A stretch of DNA of 64,000 nucleotides from Ovis canadensis (Eukaryota > Chordata > Mammalia > Artiodactyla > Bovidae), in contig NC_091247.1 in the NCBI RefSeq assembly GCF_042477335.2, positions 7,276,501-7,340,500 of the forward strand. Direction: 5' to 3'. The translations under genes were made by a program, and so were the position numbers. The notes beneath the pieces were generated by a model that did not search any database, was not told the DNA's origin, and saw only the letters and a program-made list of their open reading frames with translations. Below, piece by piece: positions 11,068 to 22,010 of the stretch (position 1 is its first letter; each line of letters begins with the position of its first letter).

Positions 11068-12155
11068 GTGTCAGGCAGAAAGGGAACAAGTTTACCAGCC
11101 AAGCAAAGGGCAACAGCAGAGCCATTCCACACACCCCCATCAATGTCACTGTCCTGCCCCATCCAGAATGTGGCCCCTCATCCTTCCCTCCGTCCCTCCC
11201 TGCTAACACCGGACTCAGGCAGCCCTGCCTGTCAGGCCAGCCAGCCCAGCAAGACTCGAGGGGTCACCTCTGCTTTTAAAGTGAAAGCGATAGTCGCTCA
11301 GTTGTGGGTGGTTCTTGAAGTGATGATGGCTTCTTTCCAGAACCTAAGAAAGCTGGGCCCATGCATTCTCTCTGCTCACTGTGAGCCCGCATGTGCCAAG
11401 GCTTGAGGAACCATCAGTGAGACAGAGGTGGGCACACCCCGATTTCTGTTCTCAAGGGGTTCTCAGTCTAATCGGAGAGCCAGACACACACCCAATGGCA
11501 ATGCATCCCGGAAGTGCTGTGATGGGAGAAGTACAGGCCCAAAGAGGGCCCCAAGCCCACTGCAAGGGGACACCTGGGCTGGAAGGCATGCCGGGGCTGA
11601 CTCTGGAGAGCGGGGAGGCAGTGTGCCTCTTGGGGCTCAGAGGGGAGGGTGGCCGTGGCTCAGGGTGAAGTGGGGCTCCAGAAAAGAGGCTGAGCAGTGG
11701 GCAGGGCCAGGGAATGAAGGGCCTGCAGGCAAAAGCTCTGGGTTTTACCCCAAGGCGTTAGGGAGCCATTGAAGAGTGTTCAGTAAGAGAGAGAGAGCTG
11801 AGCATGTATGCCCTCGAAAGTTCCATCACTCCAGCTGCTGTGGCCAAGACGGGAAGTAGGAGCGGGGCAGGGTGGAAGATGGCAGATGGGATGGAGGATT
11901 CCACAGCATCACAGAAGGTCTCCAGCGCCTTCCTGGGAGCCTGCCTACAGGGCAAACCCCCTTCCCACCACCCTCAGCACTGGAAAACTCCAGAAATGAC
12001 TAGGGCCACTTCTTTGGCCTCCACCCCAGTCCCCTGCCAAGGCATTCAGGAAGACATGGCTAAAACGCAGAGCCGCAAAGAGTCCACATGGGCCTGAATG
12101 GGTAGGAACCTGGGATGAGATCAGAGAGGCTCACTGGCACACCTGGCATTTGCAA
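11068..12155. other. Intergenic with old repeat traces
   Basis: No gene recognised. 11,460-11,800 resembles an old mammalian repeat also seen near 16,390, 44,350 and 51,800-52,200 (phrases such as CTCTGGGTTTTACCCCAAGG and GGAGCCATTGAAG). Confidence 0.45.
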
Positions 12156-12159
12156 AGCC

Positions 12160-12310
12160 TTGGGGCCATCGCTTCTCTGGGCTTCAGTTTCCTCACCTAT
12201 AAAATGGAGATAATGCATGTGCTTCCCCTTCAGGGAGGCACAGACAATCATGAGAAAATAAAATCCAGCACTACCATGGTGCTCTCTCAACAAAGGTTAG
12301 TTACTGATTA
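12160..12310 (+). repeat. MIR
   Basis: CTTCAGTTTCCTCACCTATA and AAATGGAGATAATGCATG are sense MIR core. Confidence 0.75.
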
Positions 12311-12394
12311 TCACTAGCAGTATTACTATGACACGTGTCGTCTCAACCCCTCCACCGCAAGCAGCTTGGTTCAAGTGTTCCTGCTCTTTGCTAC

Positions 12395-12725
12395 CTGCTT
12401 TTTTGTGACTCTCTCTGCTCTGAACAGTCCCCTCCCTGATTCTCAAGCCAATGAAATCCTGCCTGTGCCTCAAAGCCCAGCTCAAAGGTCACCTCCTCTG
12501 CAAAGCCTGCCTGGATTTCCCCTCCCCTCAACACAGAGACTCTCACACCCACAGCCTTCAAGGCTCACCAGTTCCCAGTTTCCCATGAGGTAAGAAGCTT
12601 GTGTTACCTTGTCACGTCCCCCTTTGGTCTTTGAGGGCTGAGATTCCAGCATAGGAGCTGGCATGGAGCAGAAGTTCAGTACGTGTGGGATGGCTGTGTG
12701 GACAGATGGACAGAAGAATGGGTGA
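12395..12725 (+). repeat. L2
   Basis: AAGGTCACCTCCTCTGCAAA, GCCTGCCTGGATTTCCCC and TGAGGGCTGAGATTCCAGC run in L2 order. Confidence 0.65.
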
Positions 12726-12737
12726 AATGAGCTCTCT

Positions 12738-13110
12738 GCATCAGTCAGAACTAGCTGCAAGTACAGAAACCCGACTCAAACTACTGTAAACCAGAAGGCA
12801 GAGACTGCTTCAGGCAAAGCTGGATCCAGGTGTTCAGACAATGGCCTCTCTTTCTTTTTCTCTGTCTCTCTTCATCTCTCAGCACTATTCTCTATTATGC
12901 TGGCTTCATCCTTTCCCAGGCTGTCCACTGATGGTTGACCAGATATCTTATACCCTACCAACCTTGACCACCAGCAGAAAAGAGTTGCACGTTCCCCTTT
13001 ATCTGAGCCCACGTCTCAGGATTATGTCTCGTTGGCCTCCCTTGGGTCACATGATGACACCCACCAAGCACTCTGGCCAGGGGGATGGCCAGGCCAGGAT
13101 CACAGGCCCA
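12738..13110 (+). repeat. Old interspersed repeat, family A (unnamed)
   Basis: AGAACTAGCTGCAAGTACAG, GCAAAGCTGGATCCAGGTGT and CCTTGGGTCACATGATGAC match a common mammalian repeat whose name I cannot assign. Partial copies also occur at 46,795-46,990 and 48,630-48,905. Confidence 0.45.
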
Positions 13111-13734
13111 TCCCCAACAGAGGATGAGGAAACCACTTGAACCAGGAAACTGAGGGTGAGGCTGGGGTGCTGGGCAGATAAAAACAACAGCCACATCGCA
13201 TGTTCCCAGCCCCAGCCCCAGTAGTGGATCTGCAGGCCAGGTCTGGCTCTGCCCAAAGTGGAAAGAGTAGACAAGAGGGCTCTCCTCAGAGAACTCAGCC
13301 CCAAAGAGGAAACGGATGGGTAAACATATCACTAGGAGCCTCATTGTCGGGCCATAGGAGCCAAGCAGATGACCTGAAGGAGGTGACCACGGAGGAAGCC
13401 TCCTGGGTGGTCAGGAGGGGCATCCCCAGGAGAAGCTGAGAAGGGTCATCACACCCACCTTGGCCAGGCATCCCAGATCCTCCTCCCATGGGCTCATCTG
13501 CCGCCACCACCCCCTCTAGGCCACACCCAGACCAGGTATGAGGAGGCCCAAGGGTCTCCAGCTCCCACTAGCCCTGATCCAGAGGGTGGTTTCCCCCAAC
13601 GCATGACAGAAGGGCATCGCACCCCGCAGTGTGCACTCAAGGCAAGAAGAACTGGAGTCATTTAGATGACAATCAATTCACAAGCTGTCACCTCCTCTTC
13701 CATCCTCCTAGGAACCACGACAATAATAATAACA
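13111..13734. other. Intergenic, nothing recognised
   Basis: No gene or clear repeat. Confidence 0.45.
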
Positions 13735-13925
13735 ACATGCACACCACACCCCGTGCAACCCCGGAAGCAGCTGCACACCACGTTATTACCACGTTGTTTC
13801 CAGACAAGGACTCGAGGGCCAGGGAAGGACGTCCCCTGCCCAGTGTCACACAGTAAGCGCTGAGCTGGGACTGGAGCCTGGGTCTGGGTGACCCCAGAGC
13901 TGTGTTTTCAATGCTTCACTGCTGC
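13735..13925 (-). repeat. MIR
   Basis: CCCAGTGTCACACAGTAAGC, CTGGGACTGGAGCCTGGGTC and the CTTCACTGCTGCCTCT end are antisense MIR. Confidence 0.65.
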
Positions 13926-14044
13926 CTCTCACTCCAGCCCCCTGTCTCCATAGTCAGATGCCCATCACCACTGCCTGGAGAGCTGCGTATAAAGCCTTAT
14001 ACCTGGACCCTTCTTCCAATCCTCTGCACCAGGGTCTCAGGACA

Positions 14045-14120
14045 GAAGGAGCCCAGGAATCTGCATTTCACCATTATCCAGGTAGATTCTGATACAGCCA
14101 GACTAGCAGGAGCCTGGGAA
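14045..14120 (+). repeat. MER5-like DNA transposon fragment
   Basis: CCAGGAATCTGCATTTCACC and CCAGGTAGATTCTGATACAG match the 3' part of MER5A-type elements. Confidence 0.55.
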
Positions 14121-15610
14121 AACCATTCGGTTTCCAGAATATCCCCATCGAAAGGGTGAGGAGCCAGGTAGAGACAGTCCCCAAGGGCCCCACTGGGGAA
14201 GGGACCTCAGTGACCAACACCCCCCTTGGTCTTCCTTTCCCCTCCTCGTGGCCCCACATATTCTAACTTTTTTTAACTTAAATGTTCAGAGTCCCCTCCC
14301 CTGTTCAAGCACAAATGCGTAGTTTCCACCAGGATTTCGGGGGCATTGGGGAAGGTCTCAGGCCAACACTTTCTGTGTGTTCCAATCTTCTCACGAAGAG
14401 AAGGCCCTCAAGCCTCAAGATGGATTTTTTTCCCTACCGTCTGAATTGCATTTGTGAAGGGGTCATTGATTCGCTTCCCCATTTTTTATTAATCAAAGAC
14501 AAATCATAGCCAGCCAGGCCTCTGGTCTGGGGCACGTGGCCACTCTGGGATGACCCCATCCTCACCTGGACCACAGACACCCAACGTTTCTGTGGGGATC
14601 CCAGGAGCTTCGTTCCTACTGGACTTTCTCGAGAATCCAGAACACTCCTCAGAAGTCCGGGAGCCTGAGGTGCCAGTTAGGGGGCCTGAGTTCCAGGCAG
14701 AGGGGACAGAGAGTAGGCTGAGAACAATCTGCCAAGATTACCTTGGAAGCAAAACACCCAGGTGCTGTGAGCAGTAAGGCAGGGCTTCCTACCAGTCCCT
14801 GTAGACGTGACCAGAGCCCAGGAGCGCGTCCCCAGGGTCTCTTGGCCACAGGGCCAGAGCAGAGCAAACCAGAGCAGTGACCCAGTCAGAGCTCATTTTC
14901 AACACCAGAGCTCCAAACACACACACTCCCCACCCCACCCCCATGTAACTAGCTGGGCCTGCGGACCCCCAACATATGGCCTGAATCCTTCCTGCTTCTG
15001 CCACATCTGGAATGGAAGGGAGGGTGTGAAAATGACCTCTCCTATTTCCCAGGGCTGGTCCCTGACACTTGGGAGAGTCGGAGGAGAAGCCTCCTCTTGG
15101 ATCTCACACAGAAGAAGCTCATTCAGCAGACATTTGCCAAAGTCTCAGTTTCCCCTCCCAGTAACAGGGATGCTGAGCCTCCTCCGCCCCCAGCCCGCAA
15201 TTCCGCCCTCTCCCTGCCTGACTCCTGGAACAGCTCCAGGACGGCAGCAGACCGGCTCCTGCTGCAACCCTGCCCTGGAACAAGCCAGGACCTGGAAACA
15301 GGGGCCCCTGGGCTGGGTCCAGGCTCTACCACTGACCCCTTAGGCCAGACATCCTGCCTGAGAAACAGTCACCCATCCATTTGAGATCAAATGAATACTC
15401 TTCCCCGTGATTCCAGGTCCTTCAGAGGCCCCCACTCGACTCACCACCTCTCACACTGGCCTCAGGCCCGAGACCCCTATAATAAGCCTGAGAGCCCTCC
15501 CTCATGCTGTTCCCTGCAACTGGAACACCTTCACCTGATCTGGCCAGCCATGGCCCAGTCTTAATAACCCCGTCCAGTATCTTGGGCCTTTTTCAGGCCC
15601 CTGGGCCACC
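14121..15610. other. Intergenic, nothing firm
   Basis: No coding gene recognised; a weak L2 trace (CATGCTGTTCCCTGCAACTG) lies near 15,500. Long frames at 14,807-15,343 look like compositional chance. Confidence 0.45.
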
Positions 15611-15617
15611 CTCCCTA

Positions 15618-15690
15618 CGTTTCAGGTGGGGTCATCATTACGTGTTATTGATGCGATTCAGGTGGGGCCACCATTATGTGATACCCCCTC
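15618..15690 (+). repeat. Imperfect 36-base tandem duplication
   Basis: TTCAGGTGGGG recurs at 15621 and 15657, with diverged copies of the following bases (TCATCATTACGTG and CCACCATTATGTG). Confidence 0.7.
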
Positions 15691-16079
15691 TCATGCGCAC
15701 TCTAACCCCAAAGCACCAGACACATAGTTGACAACGTTTGGCCAACGGAGACTGGAAAGGTTTCTGTGAGATCATGGGTTTTAAATCGCGGGCTCGGACG
15801 CCGCTGGGGGCTGATGTCAGTGAAAGGAGGGTGGGTGCTCAGGGTTGGGGGCAGGCGCCCGGCTCCGCCCCTTAAAGGGCTCCTGGGGGAATGCGAGCGA
15901 GTTATCCAGAGGTCTTCAGCGTCCCGAGGGTTAATTCAAGGGTCTTCCAAGAGTGCGACCTCCACCCAGGCGAGGAGCCTGCGCTCCCGCGCCAACAACG
16001 AGCTCCGCAGGTGCCCGGGTGCCCCGCGGCTCGGCGCACGTCTGCCCCGGCGGCGGCGCGCCCGGGGCGATGGGGATGA

Positions 16080-16098
16080 ACTACAACTCCCATGATGC
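16080..16098 (+). promoter_or_regulatory. ZNF143/Staf-type site
   Basis: ACTACAACTCCCATGATGC agrees with the ZNF143 consensus over nearly its whole length. Confidence 0.75.
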
Positions 16099-16151
16099 CG
16101 CACTCCGTGCTGTGCCCGGGCGGAGCGAGCGCCGGCAGCACCGCCCCTCAC

Positions 16152-16171
16152 GGCCTTCTGGGGACTGTAGT
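16152..16171 (-). promoter_or_regulatory. Second ZNF143/Staf-like site, inverted
   Basis: On the - strand it reads ACTACAGTCCCCAGAAGGCC, matching about 16 of 20 positions of the consensus, 53 bases from the first site and in opposite orientation. Confidence 0.55.
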
Positions 16172-16389
16172 TCTCCCCAGAGGGGCGCGGCCTGGGCACT
16201 GAGGCGTCTGGGCGGTCTCTTAAGGGAAATCCGGAGCCTCAGCTGCCCGCTGGTAGGGAGGGGCTGAGGACGCTGACGGCCCGGCTGGGGCTCCCTCCAC
16301 TCCAGTAACTGTGTCTCCCAGCATCATCTCTTCATCTTCATCATCGTTGTCACCACCATCAGCGGCAGCAGCATCACAAACTTCTCTGT

Positions 16390-16600
16390 TTTGTGAGCAG
16401 CTACTTTGTGCCAGGCCCTGGGCTAATCTCTGGGAAGACAGGGATGAAGATAGACATGGTCCCCCGCCGTTGCTGGCACACAGTCCAGGCAGGGAGACAG
16501 ACTTGGGAGATTTAACCGCACAAATACTTAATTACTTGTGCTGGGTCTGCAGGAGTACAGCATGAGGCTCTAAGACAGGGAAGGAGACTGTGGCTATTTC
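16390..16600 (+). repeat. Old mammalian repeat (L2/MIR-like)
   Basis: TTTGTGCCAGGCCCTGGGCT and CTGGGAAGACAGGGATGAAG resemble the family at 44,350. Confidence 0.45.
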
Positions 16601-16689
16601 TGAGCTAAGGACAGACATAGAGTGTGGACAAATGGACTGGAATCTCTGAAATTCAAAGAGTGAGTTTGAGGGGTGCAGTGGGAAAATCC

Positions 16690-16860
16690 AGAATCCTTCC
16701 TGTGCAAATCTCTTCATTCTCCCCCAAAAGAAATTTGTCCAGAGAGGTTCGGGGACTTGCCAGAAGTCACACAGCAAGTCAGAGGAAGCTGGTACAAGGA
16801 GGCAGCCCGGGGGGTTAAACTGCCCAGGAACTGGGCCTGAGTCTTCTGTCTTCTAGACGT
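16690..16860 (-). repeat. MIR
   Basis: CCAGAGAGGTTCGGGGACTT followed by GAAGTCACACAGCAAGTCAG is antisense MIR. Confidence 0.7.
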
Positions 16861-16875
16861 GCCACCATTCTCTCT

Positions 16876-16939
16876 CACACACACACGTGAAGACACACAC
16901 GTGAGCACACACACATGTGAACACACACACACACACACC
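16876..16939 (+). repeat. Interrupted (CA)n microsatellite
   Basis: CA runs broken by GTGAAGA and GTGAG units. Confidence 0.9.
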
Positions 16940-17439
16940 CCTCTCATCCCGCCCTGCACACAGTGGTGTGAGGAAGAGTTCCAGGGGCAAAGACGTCTCA
17001 TGCCCAGTGCCTCCCTCAATGTGGCAGAGCCCAGCCCTTCACCTCCTTGCAAAAGTATTTTCCCTGAGCTGTCTCCCCATCACTGTAAAGGGGGCACAAA
17101 ACACCCCCCTCGTGGGGTAGTTCTAGCAGAAAAGCCAAAGATGATGGACCTGAAACCAGTGTTTTACAAGCAGGAGAGGTGTCAGTGTGAGTCACTTTCT
17201 GTTCTGTGTCCCAGTGCAATACTGTGGGACGACCAGGAGCCATCTGTGGACAGCCATTGGGTGCCAACCGGGGGACAGCTGCCAGTGCAGGAGGTGAGCA
17301 AAGGAGAGAGCTGGGAGTTGGAGGCCCTTCTCTGAGGAATTCAAGTTTAATCTGAGCCCTGAGGACTCCCCCCTTCAAGTCCCCAAAGTGAAGGTGGCAT
17401 GTGTCTCCGTCAGCAACACCCTGCAGGCACTCAGCTCAC
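16940..17439. other. Intergenic, nothing recognised
   Basis: Unique-looking; the frame at 16,859-17,335 starts in the CA repeat and has no recognisable domain. Confidence 0.45.
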
Positions 17440-17575
17440 ATAGCAAAACTTCAGTGCAAGTATGGCCATGTCACCCCTCCTGAAAATTCATCTGTGGCCC
17501 CCTGTGGCCCTCAGGCGAAGTCCACAGTCTGTTGTCTGACCCCTGCCCACTCCTTGCCCCAGAATTCACCAAACC
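17440..17575 (+). repeat. L2 fragment
   Basis: GGCCCTCAGGCGAAGTCCAC and TGTCTGACCCCTGCCCACTC match internal L2. Confidence 0.5.
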
Positions 17576-17689
17576 CTTCTCTTCTAGGGAGGGAGGGCCT
17601 TTGGCCAAAGCTATGGGTTGGCAACCCGGAGGGTATTCCAGTCCCTCTCTTTCTGTTTCCTACTGTAGAGATGAGCAAAATTGTAAAAC

Positions 17690-18015
17690 TCCATTTCTCC
17701 CAGCCTCTCTTGCAAACTGAGGCGGCCAGGTAACCCAGTTCTAGCTAATGAGAGGGAACAGAAGTCCCTGGGGAGCAATTCCTTTCTGAATAAGGAGATG
17801 AAGTCTGGCAAGGAAAAAGCCTTTCACCCTTTGTTCCTTGGCTTTTAGCTCTTTCTTCTTCTTCCTACCTGGAACACAGACATGAGGCCCAGAGGTTCGG
17901 CAGCCATATTGTGTCCATGAGGCAGCAATGTGCATTTTCAAGGCCTCCCTGCTGAGGATAGTGAGAAGGAAGATAGAAAGAGCCAGGGTACCTGGTGGCA
18001 TCTATAAACCTCTAT
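17690..18015 (+). repeat. Old LTR-like repeat, family B
   Basis: GGCCAGGTAACCCAGTTCTA, GCTAATGAGAGGGAACAGAA and CGGCAGCCATATTGTGTCC recur in diverged form at 20,935-21,350. Confidence 0.4.
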
Positions 18016-18164
18016 ACCAACCCCTGATTTCTCACCACCCCCACCCCCACTCCCCAGTTTGTTGTTGTCCAAGTCAGAATCCCCATATGTTAAAGCTGCT
18101 ATAGTATAGTTTATTTATTGATGTGAACACAATGCTGATGATACATAACCCTGCCTGAATGTCC

Positions 18165-18600
18165 CCTTGTTGCTCTCCTTGGGGTTCACTGTGCTGCAGC
18201 CTCTGTCCTGGCCTCTTTTGGTGCTTTGACTACACTGAGTTCATTTCCGCCTCAGGGCCTTTGCACTGCCCATATCCACTCTTGACTGGCTCCTTCCATC
18301 ATCCAGGCCTCAGCTGAAATGTAACCTCCTCCAAAAGGCCCTCCCTGGTCACTACACCATCTGGGGGAGTCTCCCTAGAGGCCTCCCCTCTACCATTATG
18401 ACCTTGCTTAATTTTACCACCATTCCTTATCGCTAGCTGATAGTTTCTCTCTAAATTTATTTCTTCATTTGCTTATTATACAGAACGTGAGCTTTGTGGG
18501 AGGGAGATTGTCAGCATTTATGGCTGAATTATTCACCTCTGTATCCCCAGTGCAAGGCACATAGTAGGCACTCACTAAGGGTTTGTTGGATTAATTAATT
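18165..18600 (+). repeat. L2, long 3' part
   Basis: CTCAGGGCCTTTGCACTGCC, CCTCAGCTGAAATGTAACC and GCACATAGTAGGCACTCACT in order; a near-complete L2 3' end. Confidence 0.8.
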
Positions 18601-18609
18601 GACATGTTA

Positions 18610-19245
18610 ATTAATGCTGCTGCCCTGCCTGACATGTGCTGTCTCTCTGCCTCTTTGCTTGGGAACTGGAAATGCCCACTCTTTCTTCGAGTCACGTCTC
18701 CTAGGAAAGCCTTCTTGCTGCTCTTGTATTGGGGCTGGGCCAGGTCTGGTTCCCACACTCAGGACTTTGCATGTCTCTCCTCCTCTGCCCTTTCACAGTC
18801 ATGATCACAGGGCAGTCGATGTCTTCATCTGTTAGATGTCATCTCCCCCTCCAGGACGTAAATGCTAAGAGGACTGTCTTCTTTGTTCCTCATTCCATGG
18901 CACAGGTAGAAGTGTTTGCGGTTGTTTTTCGCTTTCTTTTTGATTTATTTATTTTTGGCCGCACTGGGTCTTCGTTGCTGCGTGCAGTCTTTCTCTAGTC
19001 GTGAGCGGGGGCTCCTCTCTAAGCGGCAGTGCTCGGCCTTCTCACTGCAGTAGCTGCTCTTGTTACAGATCACAGGCTCTAGGGTCCGTGGGCTTCAGTA
19101 GTTGTGGCTCACAGGCTTAGTTGCTCCGCAGTGTGTGGGGTCGTCCCGGATCCACGATCAAACCCGTGTCCCCTGCATTGGCGGGCGGATTCTTCACCAC
19201 TGGACCACCAGGGAAGTCCCAGAAGTGTTTGTTGAATGAATGAAT
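18610..19245 (+). repeat. Second L2 copy, split by a CHR SINE
   Basis: L2-like text runs to CATGGCACAGGTAGAAGTGT and resumes at 19221 with AGAAGTGTTTGTTGAATGAA, its usual 3' end. Confidence 0.65.
18919..19220 (-). mobile_element. Full-length CHR-type SINE
   Basis: TTTTTGGCCGCACTGGGTCT to CACCAGGGAAGTCCC, about 300 bases, flanked by a perfect 11-base duplication AGAAGTGTTTG at 18908-18918 and 19221-19231. Confidence 0.9.
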
Positions 19246-20625
19246 GACAGGAGCTACTTGCTGACTGTGTGCCAAGCCCTGGGGAAGGGGCTGTTTCGAT
19301 GACTTGATCACTGCCCCAGCCTGGAAGATCTCAGTCTTGAGGACAGGGACCACTCAAGTACCATCTCCCCCGCCCCACCTGCTACAGGAAAGATGAAATC
19401 AAAGCCGCGCAGCCGGTTCAGATCTGCCCTGCTCTGAACAAAGGGGCAGCCGGGGCTTCTGCCCAGACAGGCGCCAGCACCAGCAACACGAGCAAAACCA
19501 GGCTGCCTGCGCAACCCCAGGGGCTCCAGGCTACTGCTCTGCAAGAGTGTGCCCCTTCCCTTCACCACATCCTTCTCAACCTTTCCCCCACATAACAGCA
19601 CAAACCCTCAGCCCTCGCGTGGAATTTTTCGTCTTCTAAGCGCTTTATAAACATTAGCTCATTAGCCGAGCGGCCCCTCGACACCAGGAGGGTGCTCCCT
19701 GGGTGTCTTCTGAGTCATAGTGCTGGAGTTTACCGACAAAAACAAGTTTTTCCCATGGAGCGAGTGCTGCGCCACGGCCAAGAGCACTATGTCTCAGAAA
19801 AAACGAAGAAGGAGGAAAGAAACACTGCCTCTGGTGAGCTCAGCCAAGCGCTGGGTCTGGTGTCAGCATCAAGAGAGCCGAGGGGTGCCAGGCTCGGGGT
19901 GGTGCCACCCAGCTTTGGTCCCCTGCCCAGAGCCCAGGACCCCCACGCAAGAGGAGCTGCTGGAGCATTGCCCCTGGCACCCTGGCACCTCTTCCTGATC
20001 CACATCTGCCTCTCCACCACTGGGGAGCTCCCCACCCCACCCCAGCCACACGCAACCCATCCATGGTGAGTGGAGGACCACCACCCCCGAATCTCAAAGA
20101 GGTGGCATCAGTCACTGGTGCAGAAAGCAGCTGCTTTGGGACTGGGTGACCCGGGTTCAATCCCAAATTGGCACCCACAAGTGTGGGGGCTGCAGGCAAG
20201 GGGCTGAGAGTCTGTCTTCCCCTCTGCAGGGCAGGGCCAAGCTGGCACCACCTCTCTCAGGGGTGGTCCTGAGACCTCGGTGGAAGACGAGTGAGAAGCA
20301 CCTGGCACTTGGGGGTCTGCACTGTTCTCAGCGAAGGGGCAGCTCCCTCCCTCCCTGGTTGCAGGGCATGGCAGAGGTAAGGCACAGGTCTCTGTGGAGG
20401 GACCTCAGCCCTGAGCATCACTGAAGCCTATCACAGAAGTAGGTTCTCTCTCCCAGGGAGGGCCTCAGCGACCCCCGCCTGCATCGCCTGCACACCTTAT
20501 CCATGGAGGAGGCATTTAGTGAAGGCCCAACTGAGAGCCCAGAGAACACCACCTAAACCGCTGCAGAAGCTCAACTGGCTCAGGGTAAAAGCTCGGCAAT
20601 ACTACTTTCTAGAACCCCCTCCCCT
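19246..20625. other. Intergenic, nothing recognised
   Basis: No gene; a weak MIR-like motif (CCCGGGTTCAATCCCAAATT) near 20,150. Overlapping frames have no recognisable domains. Confidence 0.45.
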
Positions 20626-20629
20626 TTTT

Positions 20630-20720
20630 CCCAACAACTATTGACTGAGCCCCTACTGTGTGCCAGGCACCGCATTGGGCAGAGGATCCTACTTTCAAGG
20701 ACAGTATGAGAAAGCTAAGG
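20630..20720 (-). repeat. MIR fragment
   Basis: TGACTGAGCCCCTACTGTGT and GCCAGGCACCGCATTGGG are antisense MIR. Confidence 0.6.
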
Positions 20721-20934
20721 GTCTCTCCTGTGCACACACCAGCTGCTTGCTACTTCCTCCTGCATTGAAAAGCTCCAAATGTATGTGGCCCCCCCCCAAA
20801 GAGCCCCCTTCTGGGTTCTTTGAGGACAGAGATCTGTTGAGCGGGTGACCAACTGAATGTGTTGACTGCTGACCAACTGGGTGTCCATTTCACCCCCATC
20901 TCCCCTCCTAGCGGAACCTTGGTTTTGAGTGAGC

Positions 20935-21350
20935 AAGTATGCTCATATGAAATATTCACCTCCAAGACCCCATTGCAGCTAGCTGGGCTGGTTGACCCAA
21001 TTCTGGCCAATGAAATGGAATTAGGAGTCTCCTGCTGGGAACACCCAGGAAATCAGTTGTTTTTCTGATAAAAAAGAGGAATTCTTTTGACAGAGGACTT
21101 TCATCCTTTTCCCTTCACTTTTCCCCAACCTTCACCCTAATTTTCCTGCCTGGAATGCTGTCATGATACCTGGAGTCAAAGCAGCCACTTTATGCCATAA
21201 GAATGAATGGCACATCCTAGGGATAGTGGAGCAGGAAGCCAGGACATCTTGAGGTTTCCCAGCTATGACCACCTTTCCTAGGACTGCCTGGGTTCTATGT
21301 GTAAGCTATCTTGGTTGGGTTTCTATAACTTGCAGCTAACTGTAACTCCT
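20935..21350 (+). repeat. Old LTR-like repeat, family B
   Basis: GCTAGCTGGGCTGGTTGACC, CAATTCTGGCCAATGAAATG and TTGGTTGGGTTTCTATAAC give a longer copy of the element at 17,690; family name uncertain. Confidence 0.4.
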
Positions 21351-21534
21351 GCCTCATCACCAGGCCACCTCAGAGACCCTCACAATGCCCAGTAGAAGGG
21401 GCAACACAGAGCGGCTGCTTAATACACATGAGTGAACAACAGAGTGGATGACTGAGTGGGGGAAGACCAGCCCTGAGACTGCAGGACCTGAGCTGCAAAC
21501 TCAACCCAAAGTGAAGCGCAACAGACAATCCCGT

Positions 21535-21660
21535 CAGTTAGGAGACCTGCATTCCCAGCCAGTCTTCCTCGGGCCATGCTGTGTGACCTTGAGCAAGTTT
21601 CTTCCCTTCTCTGAGCCTGTTTTCCTATCTGAAAAATTCATGTGAACCTTTGATCGGTTT
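21535..21660 (+). repeat. MIR
   Basis: TGTGTGACCTTGAGCAAGTT and TCTGAGCCTGTTTTCCTATC are sense MIR core. Confidence 0.8.
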
Positions 21661-21844
21661 GCCAGGGGAGCTACTAGATTCACAGGCAGCGGCCACTGTG
21701 GTTCTTCTTTCTTTTCTTTCTGGTGAGGGTGGAAGGGTGCTCCTATCACCATCAAGCCAAATTCCACAGTAGGGACAATAAAGGAAGAAACTGCTGGGTT
21801 TGGCTGTTATCTGGGAAGCGCTGGCCTTGAAAGAGCTTGGCCCC

Positions 21845-22010
21845 TGTGCCAGATACCACCAGCTGTGTGTCATCTCCCTGAATCTTCACCCCACCCAACT
21901 AACTGGGTGCTCTTACTATCCCAACTTAACAAATGAGGAAACAGGCTCATGAGTTTAAAAGTTGGGCCTACTTTACAAGGTGAGCGTTTGGCAGAGCAAG
22001 GACTTGTGAG
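21845..22010 (-). repeat. MIR
   Basis: AACAAATGAGGAAACAGGCT and preceding CTGAATCTTCACCCCAC fit antisense MIR. Confidence 0.7.

Larger units (their letters stand above)
15770..16275. promoter_or_regulatory. Isolated CpG-rich segment, candidate unannotated promoter
   Basis: A GC- and CpG-rich block of about 500 bases (CGGCGGCGGCGCGCCCGGGG near 16,050) stands alone in repeat-rich intergenic DNA 20 kb upstream of IER5L. It carries two ZNF143-type sites facing each other. No protein-coding frame is convincing. It could start a non-coding RNA in either direction; a GCTGGTAGGG donor-like sequence lies near 16,249. Confidence 0.55.

Noticed and set aside
20140-20165. tRNA-gene-like B box (GGTTCAATCCC)
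   Set aside because: No A box or cloverleaf around it; it fits a MIR remnant. The similar motifs elsewhere are SINE heads.
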